NCBI RefSeq assembly: GCF_030445035.2
Contig: NC_080690.1
Coordinates: 32,328,796 to 32,392,795 of the forward strand
Source: Dasypus novemcinctus
Lineage: Eukaryota; Chordata; Mammalia; Cingulata; Dasypodidae
Reading direction: 5' to 3'
DNA length: 64,000 nucleotides
The notes under the pieces are model-generated. The model ran no database searches and was not told where the DNA came from. It saw nothing but the letters and a program-made list of their open reading frames with translations. Both the position numbers and the translations under genes were made by a program. This document shows positions 1-11,591 of the stretch, piece after piece. The stretch's first letter is position 1; every line of letters begins with the position of its first letter.

Positions 1-660
1 TGTCAGACCTTAAGCCAACAAAGAAAGATTCAATTACAGTCATGAGATTTCCTGAGAAATCGTCTTCATAGACCCAATTCTGAATCCAAGTTTGGTACTT
101 AAGGATTTGTTTTTTTCTCCTAAAGGTGAAAAACTTAGAAAAGAAAAAAAAATCAACTTAATTGTGAGCTCTAGGGAGCCGAGTTCAGTCGAGGTTTGAC
201 TGAACAGGGCTCTGCCACCAGGAGATTGCGGATCATTGGGAAAGAGCATCGTATTAGAACTGGCCTGGCCTGAGTTTGAGTCCTGGTTTTTCTGTGTCCA
301 GTGGAGGAATCTTATATAAGGACCCTTACTGAGCACCTGCTGTGCTCTTGGCACCTGTGTTGAATACTTCCCATACGTTATCTCATTTCATCAATGAACT
401 GTAAAAGCATTGCATAAGGAATCCCACCCAGGAAAGGCACTTGACCTCCCTGAGCCCAAATTCTAGCATCCACAGTGGAAATACAAATAGCATCTGGCAC
501 TTTGGCAGGTGGCTTAGGTGAGAGGGGAGGGCTGCATTGCCCTCAGCACCAGGAGGGCTCTGGGGCTGATACACTGCTCCCCCAGATGTGTTGGCAGGGT
601 AGTCAGGTTTTGCTTTCCATTTTTTAAAATATGGTTCCTCAACCCCTGCCCTCTTAAATT

Positions 661-1103
661 TTTTTTTCCTTATTTTTTTTTAAGATTTATTTTTTATTTA
701 TTTCTCTCCCCTTCCCCGGCCCCCCCTCCCCAGTTGTCTGTCTGTGTCCATTTGCTGTGTGTGTTCTTCTGTGTGCACTTGTATTCTTGTCAGTGGCACT
801 GGGAATCTGTGTCTCTTTTTGTTGTGTCATCTTGCTGCATCAGCTCTCTGTGTGTGCGGTGCCACTCCTGGGCAGGCTGCCCTTTTATCACACAGGGCGG
901 CTCTCCTTGCACCTTGCAGGGTGCACTCCTTGCATGTGGGGCTCCCCTATGCAGGGGACACCCCTGCATGTCACGGCACTCCTTGAGTGCATCAGCACTG
1001 CACGTGGGCAAACTCACCACACGGATCAGGAGGCCCTGAGTTTGAACCCTGGACCTCCCATGTGGTAGGGGGATGCCCTATCAGTTGGGCCAAATCTGCT
1101 TCC
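661..1103 (-). repeat. DAS-like SINE, long type, antisense
   Basis: A T-rich start, a C-rich stretch and a GC-rich body end in the reverse complement of a tRNA-like head (GGTTCAAA box and GGGAAGCAGATTTGGCC). The copy of the target CTTAAATTTTTT near 653 recurs at 1104, which marks an insertion copied from RNA. This is the reference copy for the long type (about 350-450 bp) in this window. The name DAS is assigned from memory of armadillo SINEs. Confidence 0.8.
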
Positions 1104-1656
1104 CTTAAATTTTTTGTTGCTGTTTCCAAGGGACGTTATGCTCCAGTTTAGCTGGGCCTTGCTGCTTTTATTGGATCCCAGGCAGAACTGCTCCTGGTGT
1201 GAGACTCCTGCCTGCCAGGAACTAAGACCTATCCTCTCAGGGCTTAGTTAAGATAATAAAAGTCCTCTGAGACCCAGCGCCCTGCTAGGTGGGCACTTCC
1301 TCTCTCCATTCCTTGTCTGCCCTCACAAGGGTGCAGGGGGTAAGGAAAGAAGCACTCTGCTCACGATGCAACCTCACACAGGTTTCTTCCCCTCTTGGCC
1401 TCAGTTTCCCCTCTTCTCCACTGGGAGGGTTGGAGCAGGTGGCTCCAGTTGGCGTTCACCACGAAGGGTCCTGCAAACGGCCTCCCTCCCACCCCCAACC
1501 CATCACGTCTGGCTAGCTGGCTGGAGCCAGGCCAGGAGCCAGCCAGGCCCACCCCCAAGCAGCAGGGCAGCTTCCTGGCCACAGGAGCTGGCTATGGGAT
1601 TTGTGGGGGCCTAGTCCAAAATCAAAACACAGGGCCCTTTGTTCAAAAGCTATTAA

Positions 1657-1790
1657 GGGAAGCGGATGTGGCTCAAGCGACTGAGCTCCCACATACCACA
1701 CGGGAGGTCCCGGGATTGGTTCCCAGTGCATCCTGGAGAAGATGAGCAAGACAGCGAGCTGGCACGATGGGCAGACACGGTGAGCTGACG
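1657..1790 (+). repeat. SINE with tRNA-like head, sense, decayed
   Basis: It starts GGGAAGCGGATGTGGCTCAA and carries a B-box-like GGGATTGGTTCCC. The downstream body (ACGATGGGCAGACACGG) matches other copies but decays before any clear A-tail, so the right border is approximate. Confidence 0.65.
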
Positions 1791-1920
1791 AATTTCAAGA
1801 AGGCCACAGCAGAGCATGAAACCAAGAGCGGGGACCTTCTAAACACAGGGCCGTAAGGCTGGCCTTGCCTGGCCACCCTGAGACACAGTACCGGAGGATC
1901 ACTTTCTCTTGTTCCTGCAG

Positions 1921-2032
1921 GTTTGTGGAATCCCAGGGTGACCCTTCGTCAGATCCTCTCGTGCTTTGGCTGAATGGTGGACCCGGCTGTAGCTCCATGG
2001 AGGGACTTCTGGCAGAGAACGGGCCCTACCGG
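1921..2032 (+). CDS. CTSA-like exon a (oxyanion block)
   Basis: The acceptor is a pyrimidine tract ending in CCTGCAG at 1920, and the donor is GTGAGG at 2033. The exon begins with the last base of a split codon and ends in phase 0. It encodes [20 protein letters not shown] followed by PGCSS; the Gly-Gly-Pro-Gly stretch forms the oxyanion and substrate carboxylate site in this family, and the Cys matches the one paired with a late Cys in CTSA. Confidence 0.93.
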
Positions 2033-5000
2033 GTGAGGCAGAGACTTCCTGGGAGCAGTGTCAGGGTGGGGCAGGAGGGATGAACACTCCATCTGGCCTA
2101 CTTTTCCCTTGATGGGCCAGGCCAGAGCTATGGTGAGTGACCCTAAGGCACTAGGCTTAACCTAGCGCCAGCTGGTAAGGATGAGAGGCAAGGCAGACTC
2201 AGGACTTTCAGAGCTAGCAACTCCGGGAGGGTGGAAAGGGCACTGGGCTTGGATTCAGGGGACCTGGGTTGTAGTCGGTGTCACCTTGGATCAGCCACTC
2301 CTCCTCTCTAGGTTCCAGTTCCTTTGTCCATGAATTGCCTTGTGGACTTTTAGGATCAGGTAACTAAAATCCCATGGAAAGGAAACCATTCTGAACAATC
2401 AGCTCACAAGCTTGGATCAGTCGAAGGTAGAAGTCCCTTCTGCAACAATTCCCAGTCTGAAACAGGCAATGATACTGGTGTTGTGAGGCTCATTTAGGCG
2501 AGGAAGTTTAGCACAGTGTGTACCCTGGCAAGAGACAGATTAGGTCCAAGTGGGTTCTGCTACTTGCTAGTTACATGACCCTGGGCAAGTACACCTGTCT
2601 GGACCTCAGTTTTCTCACCTGAGAAATGGGAATAAAAATCAAACCTACCTCAAAGGTGGTGGGTGAAGAGTAAGGAGGAAATTTGCTAATTGCCCATGGA
2701 CTACTATGACACACATTTCCATAGAGCATTAGCACATAACTAGTAATCTGATTGTCTCCACATAATGCCCCTCTCCTGAGGGCCTACGAAAGAACAAGGT
2801 CAGGAAGGAGCAGTTCTGGGGTGGGTTTCAGGAAAAAGGCCCTTTGCCGAGTTTGGCTTTAATGGCAATATCCTCCATTGCTGTGGAGGCAGAAGCATTC
2901 TCTTTAGAGAAGGTTTGGTGAGACTGGGGAAAGAGAGCACCTGCCTGGCCTCCCTGGAATGCCATACCTTGGAGCTACTTGCCCCAGGACTGGGGCACCC
3001 ACTTCTCCTGACGGTTCCTCTCTGCTGTCCTGTCAAGAGGGACTAGCAAGAGCCCCCGCAAGTACTGCCTTCAGCCTGGGGGTGGCTTTGGCCCCCGCAG
3101 CCATCTCCCTCTTCTCCACAGATGAACGCCGATGGGACCCTCTATATGAATCCACACAGCTGGAACCTGGTGGCCAATGTCCTCTACCTGGAATCCCCTG
3201 CTGGTGTGGGTTACTCCTACTCCCTCAGCCAGAACTACCAGATCGATGACCAGCAGGTGAGGGGCTGGGCCAAGGGAAGAAAACAGGAAAGCAAGGAGGT
3301 GGGTGGAAGGAGAGGACAAGAAGGAGGGAGCTGGAAGAAGAAAGGAAAAGCCTCAGTCTCAGACCAGAGGCTGCAAAGCCATGGTCTGTGGGCTGTCTTC
3401 AATCAGCTCATGGACAACTTTTCTTTGGCTTGCACTGTGTTTGGGGGAAACTTGAATTTTAGACACCACCGTTTATACAATTGGGAGATTTCACTTAAAA
3501 ATTCAGATTTGTGCTTGAAAAGTCAGGCCTAGATTGCATTCTCCCCAGGCGGCAGCCCTGTGGAGCTGTGGGGCAGCAAGGACAGGTGGCTTTGAAAGTC
3601 ACCTGCTGTCCAGTTCACCTTGGTCTCCACCCATACCCACTTGCACTCTCCAGGTCCCGCAGGCCCCTGTTTTAGATTCAAGGAACCCAAACCCAGCCTG
3701 GGGGCTGACCTAGAAAGGTCACAACAACTCCCTCTCATATACTGGGCAAGTTGTCCAAACTAGGGTCAGCCTGTCCGGGTTCAAATCCCAGCTCTCCCAT
3801 GTCCCAGCTGTATGCTTGGGCAGGTTCCTTTAACTTCCACCTGCCTCAATTTCCTCATCTGCCACATGGGATGCTAATAATAGTACCTACTACCTCATAG
3901 GGTTTGGCTCAGGATTAAAGAAGTTAAAACACAGAAAGTGCTAGAACATAGAAAGCATGTAGTATCATTCCAAAGGCTATCCAAGACCAGACTAAGTACA
4001 AAGAGATGCTCAGAGAGCTTTTAGGTATTGAAGAGGAGAGACTGTTGTATTTATGAACTGGGCCAAGGGGAGCTTGAACCTACTGGAGCGGGTGGTGACC
4101 TGAGTTCAGCAGCAGCTGGTCGGGGAGTGCCGGTAGCACAGGGTCTACAAGGCGCTGGGGGACCAAATGCTCCATGGGTGGCCTTGGTTAGTCTCACCCT
4201 TCTTGACCCTGAGTTACCCCATCTGTGAAATTAAGAAGCCAGACAAAATGGTCTCTGGACCTTCATTTTCTTACCTAAAATTAAGTGCAATGTTGTTGTT
4301 TTGTTTGTTTTGCTTTGTTTTTGGAGTGCTCACTATGTGCCAGGTACCATGCTCCATGTGGGGGAGGGTCTGGTGAATGGGGCAGCCTCAGTCCCTGCCC
4401 TTGTGGAGCTTTCAGTCTAGTGGGGAAGTCATTCAAGGGTGAGGAGTATGGCAAAAGGGGAGGCACAGGGGCCTGTGGGGGACCAGAGTAGGGAGATCTA
4501 CATCAGCTGTGCCTTCAGGGAAGGAGTGAATGTGGAGGAGAGGACATTCCAGGTAGAGGGATCAGTGGGCATGGGTGTGGAGATAAACGAAAGCTAATGC
4601 ATGAGAGGCTGGAGAAGCTATGAGTTGGGGCTGGCGAGCTTGAAGGGCTCTGGATGGTCTTATAAGCCCCACTAGGGTTCAGGAAAATAGGAAGCTTTGA
4701 AGCTGAGGTGTGCAACTATCAGCTCCTGCATATTAAAATATCTTCCTCTGGCCGCAGTGGGGAGAATGGACCAGGTGGGAGAAGAGAAGAGTTGGGCGAA
4801 ATCAGCAAAATATGTAGATGAGTAGAAGATCTCACTGGGATAGGGCAGCGTGCACGGGATTCTCTCTGATCTTGACCTGCTGCTCCGGTCCCATTTCCTC
4901 TCCATTCAGGTGGCCCTTGACAATTACCAGGCACTGCTGAGCTTCTTTGAAAAGTTCCCTACTTTTGCCAACCATGACTTCTATGTCTTTGGAGAAAGCT

Positions 5001-8000
5001 ACGGAGGTGTGTACGTCCCCTCCTTGAGTGCACAGATTGTCAAGAGTCCACTTTTCATCAACTTCAAGGTAAGTCTAGGCCCCGGCTGGCTAACTGGGAG
5101 CCAAACACCAGCAGCAGCTGGAGCTCCTTTTCCTTTGCTTCAAAGGTCTTCTTTTCTTCCTTCACTCTACAAATATTGTCTGTGCCAGGCACTGACCTGA
5201 CACAGGGGGTATGGCAGTCACCATGGCAGAGGTGACCAAGATGACAGCCAATGCCTTGATGGAGCTGAAGTTTCAGGTGGGGGCAGCAGACAATAAACAT
5301 GCCCACATGAATAAACACAAGGCTGTTTCCCAAAATACTAAGGCCTGTGAGGGAAGGGACCTCTTTCGATAGCATGGTTTGGAAGTCTTCCAAAGGAGCT
5401 GAATGATGACAAGGAGTCCCGAGTTGGGAGAAGAGTGGACCAGAGAAAAAAGCAAGTTCAAGACTGCAGCAGAGTAACAAATCCCAGTCAAGGAATGAGC
5501 AGGAGCCGTGGTGGCTGGAGCACAGTGAGCCAGGGGCAGGTGGTCAAGTGAGGCTGGAGGCCCTGGAAATCTTGGCAAGGATTTGGGATTTTATAGGATT
5601 CTACAGGAAGCCATCGGAGGATTTTTAGCAAATGGATGGATTCTGGAGTAGTAGGAGACTTATTGTGGTGATCCAGGCAGAGACAGTGGTGGCACATGGA
5701 CTAGAATGCAGGCATAGAGACAGAAATAAATGGAAGGAGGTGGAATATATATGGAGGCTAGAAATTAAGCCCTGCCCTTGATCCTTATCCCACCTGCCCT
5801 CACAGCAGCCTCCTGTTTCCCTGTCTGTAAATGAGGCTACTCTGAAAGGTGTCTGCGGCTCTGAGATTGAGTATGGTTTTGTGCTAATCCTGCAGGAGGC
5901 AGTATAGCCAAATGGCTGAAAGTGTAGTTCTGGGTATCATAGCAACCTGGGTTTGAATCCTGGCTTTGCAACTGAGTGGCTGTGTGGCCATGAGCAAGCT
6001 CTTTCACCTCTCTGTGCCTTGGTTTACTCATCTATAAAATGGGAGTGCACATAATAGCACCTGCCTCACAGGGATATGGTGGATAAAGGAGACAATGAAT
6101 GTGAAGGGCTCAGAGCAGGGCCTGGCACAAAGTGAAGCCGTATCACTATTACCATCTAGAATTTCCTTGTCTCTCTTCTGGTTTCAGGGTTTCGGAGTGG
6201 GAAACGGGATAACCAACTACCAGCTGAATGATGAGACTCTGATAGAGTTTGGTTACTACCACGGCCTCATTGGCAACGAGTAAGCCCTATCTCCTTCCAA
6301 GTCCTTATCTTTGGCACCTATTGGTCACTGGGGCAGCTGGCTCTCTGCCATCTGTAGGCCAGAGGTGGGCAGAGCCACTAGGCAGACTGATTTAGTTTGA
6401 TGGGGGCTGAGAATTATAGCAGGAAATAGGGTGACTACCATGGGGAAGGAGGTGGACAGACTCCCTGGGCCTAGAACACTGTCTGTCTCTGCCCACAGCC
6501 TCTGGGCATCCCTCAAAACCTATTGCTGCTCTGAGGGTGCCTGCAACTTCTTCAATAACACGGAAGACAACTGCTTGAATGCTGTGAGTCACCCCTCTCC
6601 TTGGTGGGGGGTTGGAAAGAGGGAGCTCTCTCCTCTCAGCCTGCAGGAGAGTAGAGGATAAGAGCTCTGAACCCCAATACAATACACAGTGGTATAGTAT
6701 GTTTGCCAGGCATGTTTATTCAGATTCCTGTCAGGAAGTTTGGTGTCATGCAGTTTTTGGCTTTTTAAAAATATTTATTTATTTATTTCCCCCCACCCCT
6801 GCTGTTTGCACTCACTGTCGGCTCTCTGTGTCCATTCGCTGTGTGCTCTCTGTGTTTTCTCTTTAGGAGGCACCGGAAACCGAACCTGGGAGCTCCCATG
6901 TGGGAAAGAGGTGCTCAATCCCTTGAGCCACCTCCGGTCCCTGCTTGTTGTGTCTCTCATTGTATTTGCTCTTTGTGTCTCCTTGTTGTGTCATCTTGTT
7001 GTGTCAGCTTGCTGTGCCAGCCTATCATGCCAGCTTGCTGTCTTGCTTGTCATCTCCAGGAGGCACCAGAACTGAACCCGGGACCTCCCATGTGGTAGGT
7101 GGGAGCTCAATTGCTTGAACCTCATCCACTTCCCCATGCAATTTTGCAATGTTCCTGCTGTGCATGCCCATGTAGAGAAAGTTAGAATGCTACTAGGAGT
7201 GGAAAGTGTGAGATGGGAAGACCCGAGAGTCTCTGACCTCCTCCAAATGGGTCAAATTAAAAAAAAAAAGTGTGAATCCCAGCCCATTGAGCATTTTGAG
7301 TCCACTGGTTTGGTGGAATTGGTGGTACTTGGTAGCACATTTCCTGGTGGGGGGGTCACAGCAAGCAACCTCACCTTCCCAGGGTGTGGTATGGATGTGT
7401 CCCCTTGTGTCAGCTCCAAGATTGCCCTTGTCTCCAAGAGGACAGAGGGTAAAGTTCATGTCCCCCATGCTTTGCTGGCAGTTTCCATCTTACTGGGGGT
7501 CAAAAGTAGTTGGGCCCTGTGACCGGAAGGGAAGCAAATTGCCTTTTCACCTCTGAAAGACCTCAGACCAATTCTTCTCTGCAGGTCCTGGAAGCTTATG
7601 ACATGATTCAAGGCATCGGCCTTAACATCTACAACCTCTACTCACCCTGCTGGGGGGCACGTGGCTACCAGGGGCGTTATGCCGCAGACATGAGCAACCT
7701 CTTCCAAAAATACCAGTTCAATGTGGCCACCCCAGTAAGTGGTTGGTCATGTGGGATATGGGATGGTGAGGGCAGGTCCTGTTCTGGAAATTATTTTAGG
7801 TAACACTTCTCTGCACCTTGCAACTAGTCCAATCTGCCACCACCTCTTACCAGGTCTATTGCAACATCTCTCTAATTAGGAAATTCCTGCTGCCATCCTT
7901 GTTCCTATAGTCTCTTCTCCTTGCATCAACCTTTGAATACAAAGGTCATATCATGTCAGAATTCAACTATAAAACCCTCTACAGGGGAGAGGATGTAGCT

Positions 8001-11000
8001 CAAATGGTTGAATGCCTGCTTCTTATTTCTGAGGTCCTGGGTTTGATCCCAGTGCCTTCTAAAAATGAAACAAAACAAAACAAAAAAAAACCCAAACCAA
8101 ACAAGCAAGTAAACAAACGAAAAAACAACTCGGGGGAACTGGTGTAACTCAGAGTTTGAGCACTGGCTTCCCACATACGAGGTCCTGGGTTCAATTCCCA
8201 GCCCTGGTACCTCAAAACAAAACAAAACAAAACAAAAGCAAAACAAAGGAAACCTCTACAGCTTCCCTTCTTAATAGGATAGAAGCCAAAGTCCTTGCTA
8301 TCATCTACTGGGTACCACATGTTCTGGTTCTGACCTTATCTCCTACCACTGTCCTCCTCTTTTATCACTGCTCTGTTCAGCCTCCCTACAAACACACCAG
8401 ACTTCAGTCTCAGGGCCTTTGTTCTTTTGGTTCCTCTGTCAAGGGATGTCTGCTTGATTTCCACATGCATTTCCTTTAGGTCTCTACACAGGACTTCTCT
8501 CAGAAAATAACTCTCCCACCTCCCTATCATCATTCCTCCGCCTAGTTCTGCTTCATTCTTTTTCAGAAGCACTTTTCTCTGCTTGACATTATTTATTTAT
8601 TATTGTTTAGCCATCCTGCATTGAAATGCAAGATCAATGAAAGCAGGAACTTTGCATTTTTACTGCTGCATTCCTAATCCCTGGCATTTAACTATTTTTT
8701 GAATGAATGATTGAATAAATGAACTCCCTCTATGCCCGGCAGTGAGTACTTCACACACTAGATCTCATTTAACCCTCACAATAATCCTCTGCAGTAGGTA
8801 CAATTATTATCCTAATTTCACAGATGAAGGAAGTTTAAAGAGATGGTATTCTAGCGCAAGGTTACTCTGCGAGGGCAGACCTGGCATGTGAACCTAGGGA
8901 GTCTGGCTCCAAAGCCCGGATTGTGGGACCTGAGGAACCTCACTTTGGCTTCTGTGGAAGCACCCTCATGCCAGCTGCCCATTGGGTGCTGTCAGCATGG
9001 TCTGTGCCTGAAAGGGATCAGGATGGTGGAGTACCCAGGCCAGTGGGTATAGAGGGCAGGCAGTACTTCCTCGGGGACCCCTGCCTGGGACCCGTACATC
9101 CTGGAGCCCTTACTTCTTGGGAATGATGGTGCGCTAGAGAGGAAGACAGGCAGAATGACAGGCTGCCCCTCCTCTGCCCAGCCTGCCTTCTCCAGGTTAC
9201 TCTCCCTGAGAACCTGCTTTTGAAGTAAAGAGTGGAGCAGGGACTGCTTTAGGCATCAGGACAGTTCCAGATGGAAGGGCCTTAGAGACATCCAGGCCCG
9301 CTCTACTGTCTTTCAGAAGGGGATTCTGAGACCTGGAGAGGAGAAAGGACTTAACCTTTGTGGGAAAGGGGATGGCAGAGTTACAGAAAAAGATTGTGGT
9401 AGAGAACATGGAAAAGGTTTGTGGGATTCTAAATGAGTACCTCTATGGGACTCATCCCAAGTCCAGCAGACATGGACATGGAATAATGGGGTGAGGGAGG
9501 GAACACCCACGGCTTTGAATACTCTTTCATGGTGCTCTGTCTCCAGCCTCCTGATGGCCCCATCCCGGGGGTGCCTGAATGCATCAACGCCACCGCCATG
9601 TATGTGTGGCTCAATCAGAATGACGTGAGACAGGCCCTTCACATCCCTGACTCCCTCCCTGCCTGGGAACTGTGCAGGTGAGCCCAAAGGGACCTGGATG
9701 GTGGCCCCATAGTGTTAAGGGGCCTTCTTGGGAAAGAGGTCAGGCAGAGAGAGCAGGCTCTAGAATGTAGGCTAGGGCAGGGATTTTGTTCACTGTTGTG
9801 ATCCCAGCACCTTTGACGGTGCTTGGAACATGGTAGGCACTCCATATTTATTGAAAGAAGAAATGGATGAGGGAGAGGCACCTGCTGCAGCTAGAGAGGG
9901 AAGCAGAGGGGATGGAGGTGGGGATCTAGGATTCAGGAAAAAGGTGTGGGAAAGAGTGATCCTGGGAGAGTGGGTAGGCCCATGCCTAAGAGCAACTTGC
10001 TGGTGGGAGGCAGGAAAGGGACTTCAGGGGAGTGCATGTGGCTCAAGCAGTTGAGTGCCTGTTTCCACATAGGAGGTTCTGGGTTCGGTTTCCGGTGCCT
10101 CAAAAAAAAAAAACCAAAGACAAACGAAAAAACCAACTCAGGAAGCTGATGTGGCTCAGTGGTTGAATGCCAGCTTCCCACATACGAGGCCCTGGTTTCA
10201 ATCTCTGGTACCTGAAAAAAGAAAAGAAAAGAAAAGAGAAAAAGGTCCTCAGAAGCCTCTTTTCCAGTTTCCCAGAAGAGTCCCAGGGTTGACATGGCCT
10301 GTCTGGACATCCACAATTGCTTCTCCTTGAAGCCCTCAGGTTACCTCTCAGTACCAGAGGCAGTACATGGACATGGCCCCTTTCTACCAGGAGCTGCTGC
10401 AGCACAACCTCCGTGCCCTGCTTTACTATGGAGACACAGACATGGCCTGCAACTTCCTAGGTGGGGAGAGGTTTGTGGAGGCCCTGAAGAAGCAGGTGAG
10501 GGGGAGGGTGGATTCTGGGGAAGCCTGGGAGGACACAGGGGTGGGATGGGGATGGGTGGGGGATAGACTGCAGCCCTTCAATTCTCTAGAAGTCAGCAGC
10601 CCAGGGAAGAGTCCATACAGCCTTATAGTGCAGCCCCCAAAGGGAGTTGATCCTGGGTGCATTCTGCCTTGGGTAAGAACTGTATGGAGGAGGAAGCGGG
10701 TGAGGTGGTCAAAGCCCCAGTACATCTCCCTTCCATAACAAAGGAGGAGAACTTGTCTTTCCAGCTCTCTGAAGCCCGGGCCCACCCAGATCTTACAGAA
10801 TGTTCTGATAAAACTTCTTTCCAAAAGACCTTTATTAGCATTTAAATGTGTGCAAATCTCCCTTCCCCCAGCCCACTCCAGTCTGGCTTCTGTCCCCTCA
10901 TTCCACAGAAACTGCTCCTCCTCAGCGTCTTTGCTGGACACTCTTCAAGGCAGCACCCACCTGTCAGCTATGTTCCTAGTCCCTAACAGTGGCTCTGAGT

Positions 11001-11553
11001 CTCCCTGAGCTTTAGCCACTTGATATCTCCACTTGGGTGAGGCACCTTAAACCCAAAGACTAAATTCATCATCTCTACCACCACACGCACTCCTACAGGC
11101 TCCCTGTCTCATCCTCAAGAAAGGCCCTCAGTGGAAGCCAGTCCTTTGTTTCTTCTTCGCCCTCACCTTGCATCTTTCACAATCCTTCTGTTGCCAAAGT
11201 CCAACAATTTTACCTCCCAAATCTCTTGTGGCTTTGCTTCCCTCCATTCCATGGCTACCACTTCCCTGGACTCCTTGCAGTAGCTTCCTGCTTAGTCTCC
11301 CAGCAACATCTCTAACTGGGCACCAATCCTTTGTCCACATCACAGCCAATGTGACTTTCAAACCATGCATATATAAGCATGTCAGCCGTGCCACACCAAC
11401 CTTCAAAGGCTTCTTCCCAGAGCCCTCAAGATAAAAGGGTACCCCTTTAGATCAAGAAGCTCCAAGCTACCTTTCTGGGCTCCTCAAAAATGCCAAAGAT
11501 GCTGTGTCATCTATAGAAGGCCTGGCTCTTTGCTGGAAGACAACCAGCTCCCA

Positions 11554-11591
<38 letters not shown>

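Larger units (their letters stand above)
1..1920 (+). other. 5' part of a CTSA-like intron, no exon recognised
   Basis: This stretch precedes the first recognisable exon. I looked for the exon that should encode the N-terminal Tyr-Ser-Gly-Tyr-Leu region of cathepsin A and end in codon phase 2, and found none. It holds a SINE at about 661-1103, a second SINE head at about 1657-1790, and a possible weak reverse MIR near 320-440. The first exons, including the signal peptide, are inferred to lie upstream of the window. Confidence 0.6.

Noticed and set aside
518-1039. Long open frames (100-170 codons) in several frames, also near 25.4, 26.0, 26.8, 29.7, 31.4, 36.3, 39.3, 52.5, 54.2 and 63.4 kb
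   Set aside because: All lie over long-type SINE copies and translate the same GC-rich body; they are open by composition and are shared between copies in various frames. No sign of a gene.
3122-3124. ATG at the start of CTSA-like exon b as a gene start
   Set aside because: The preceding exon joins in frame and encodes the family's oxyanion block, and the ATG directly follows a good acceptor.
10333-10345. A frameshift in the CTSA-like gene between exons g and h
   Set aside because: Using the nearest obvious acceptor (10,339) gave a shift, but the AG at 10,332 restores the frame and the family alignment.
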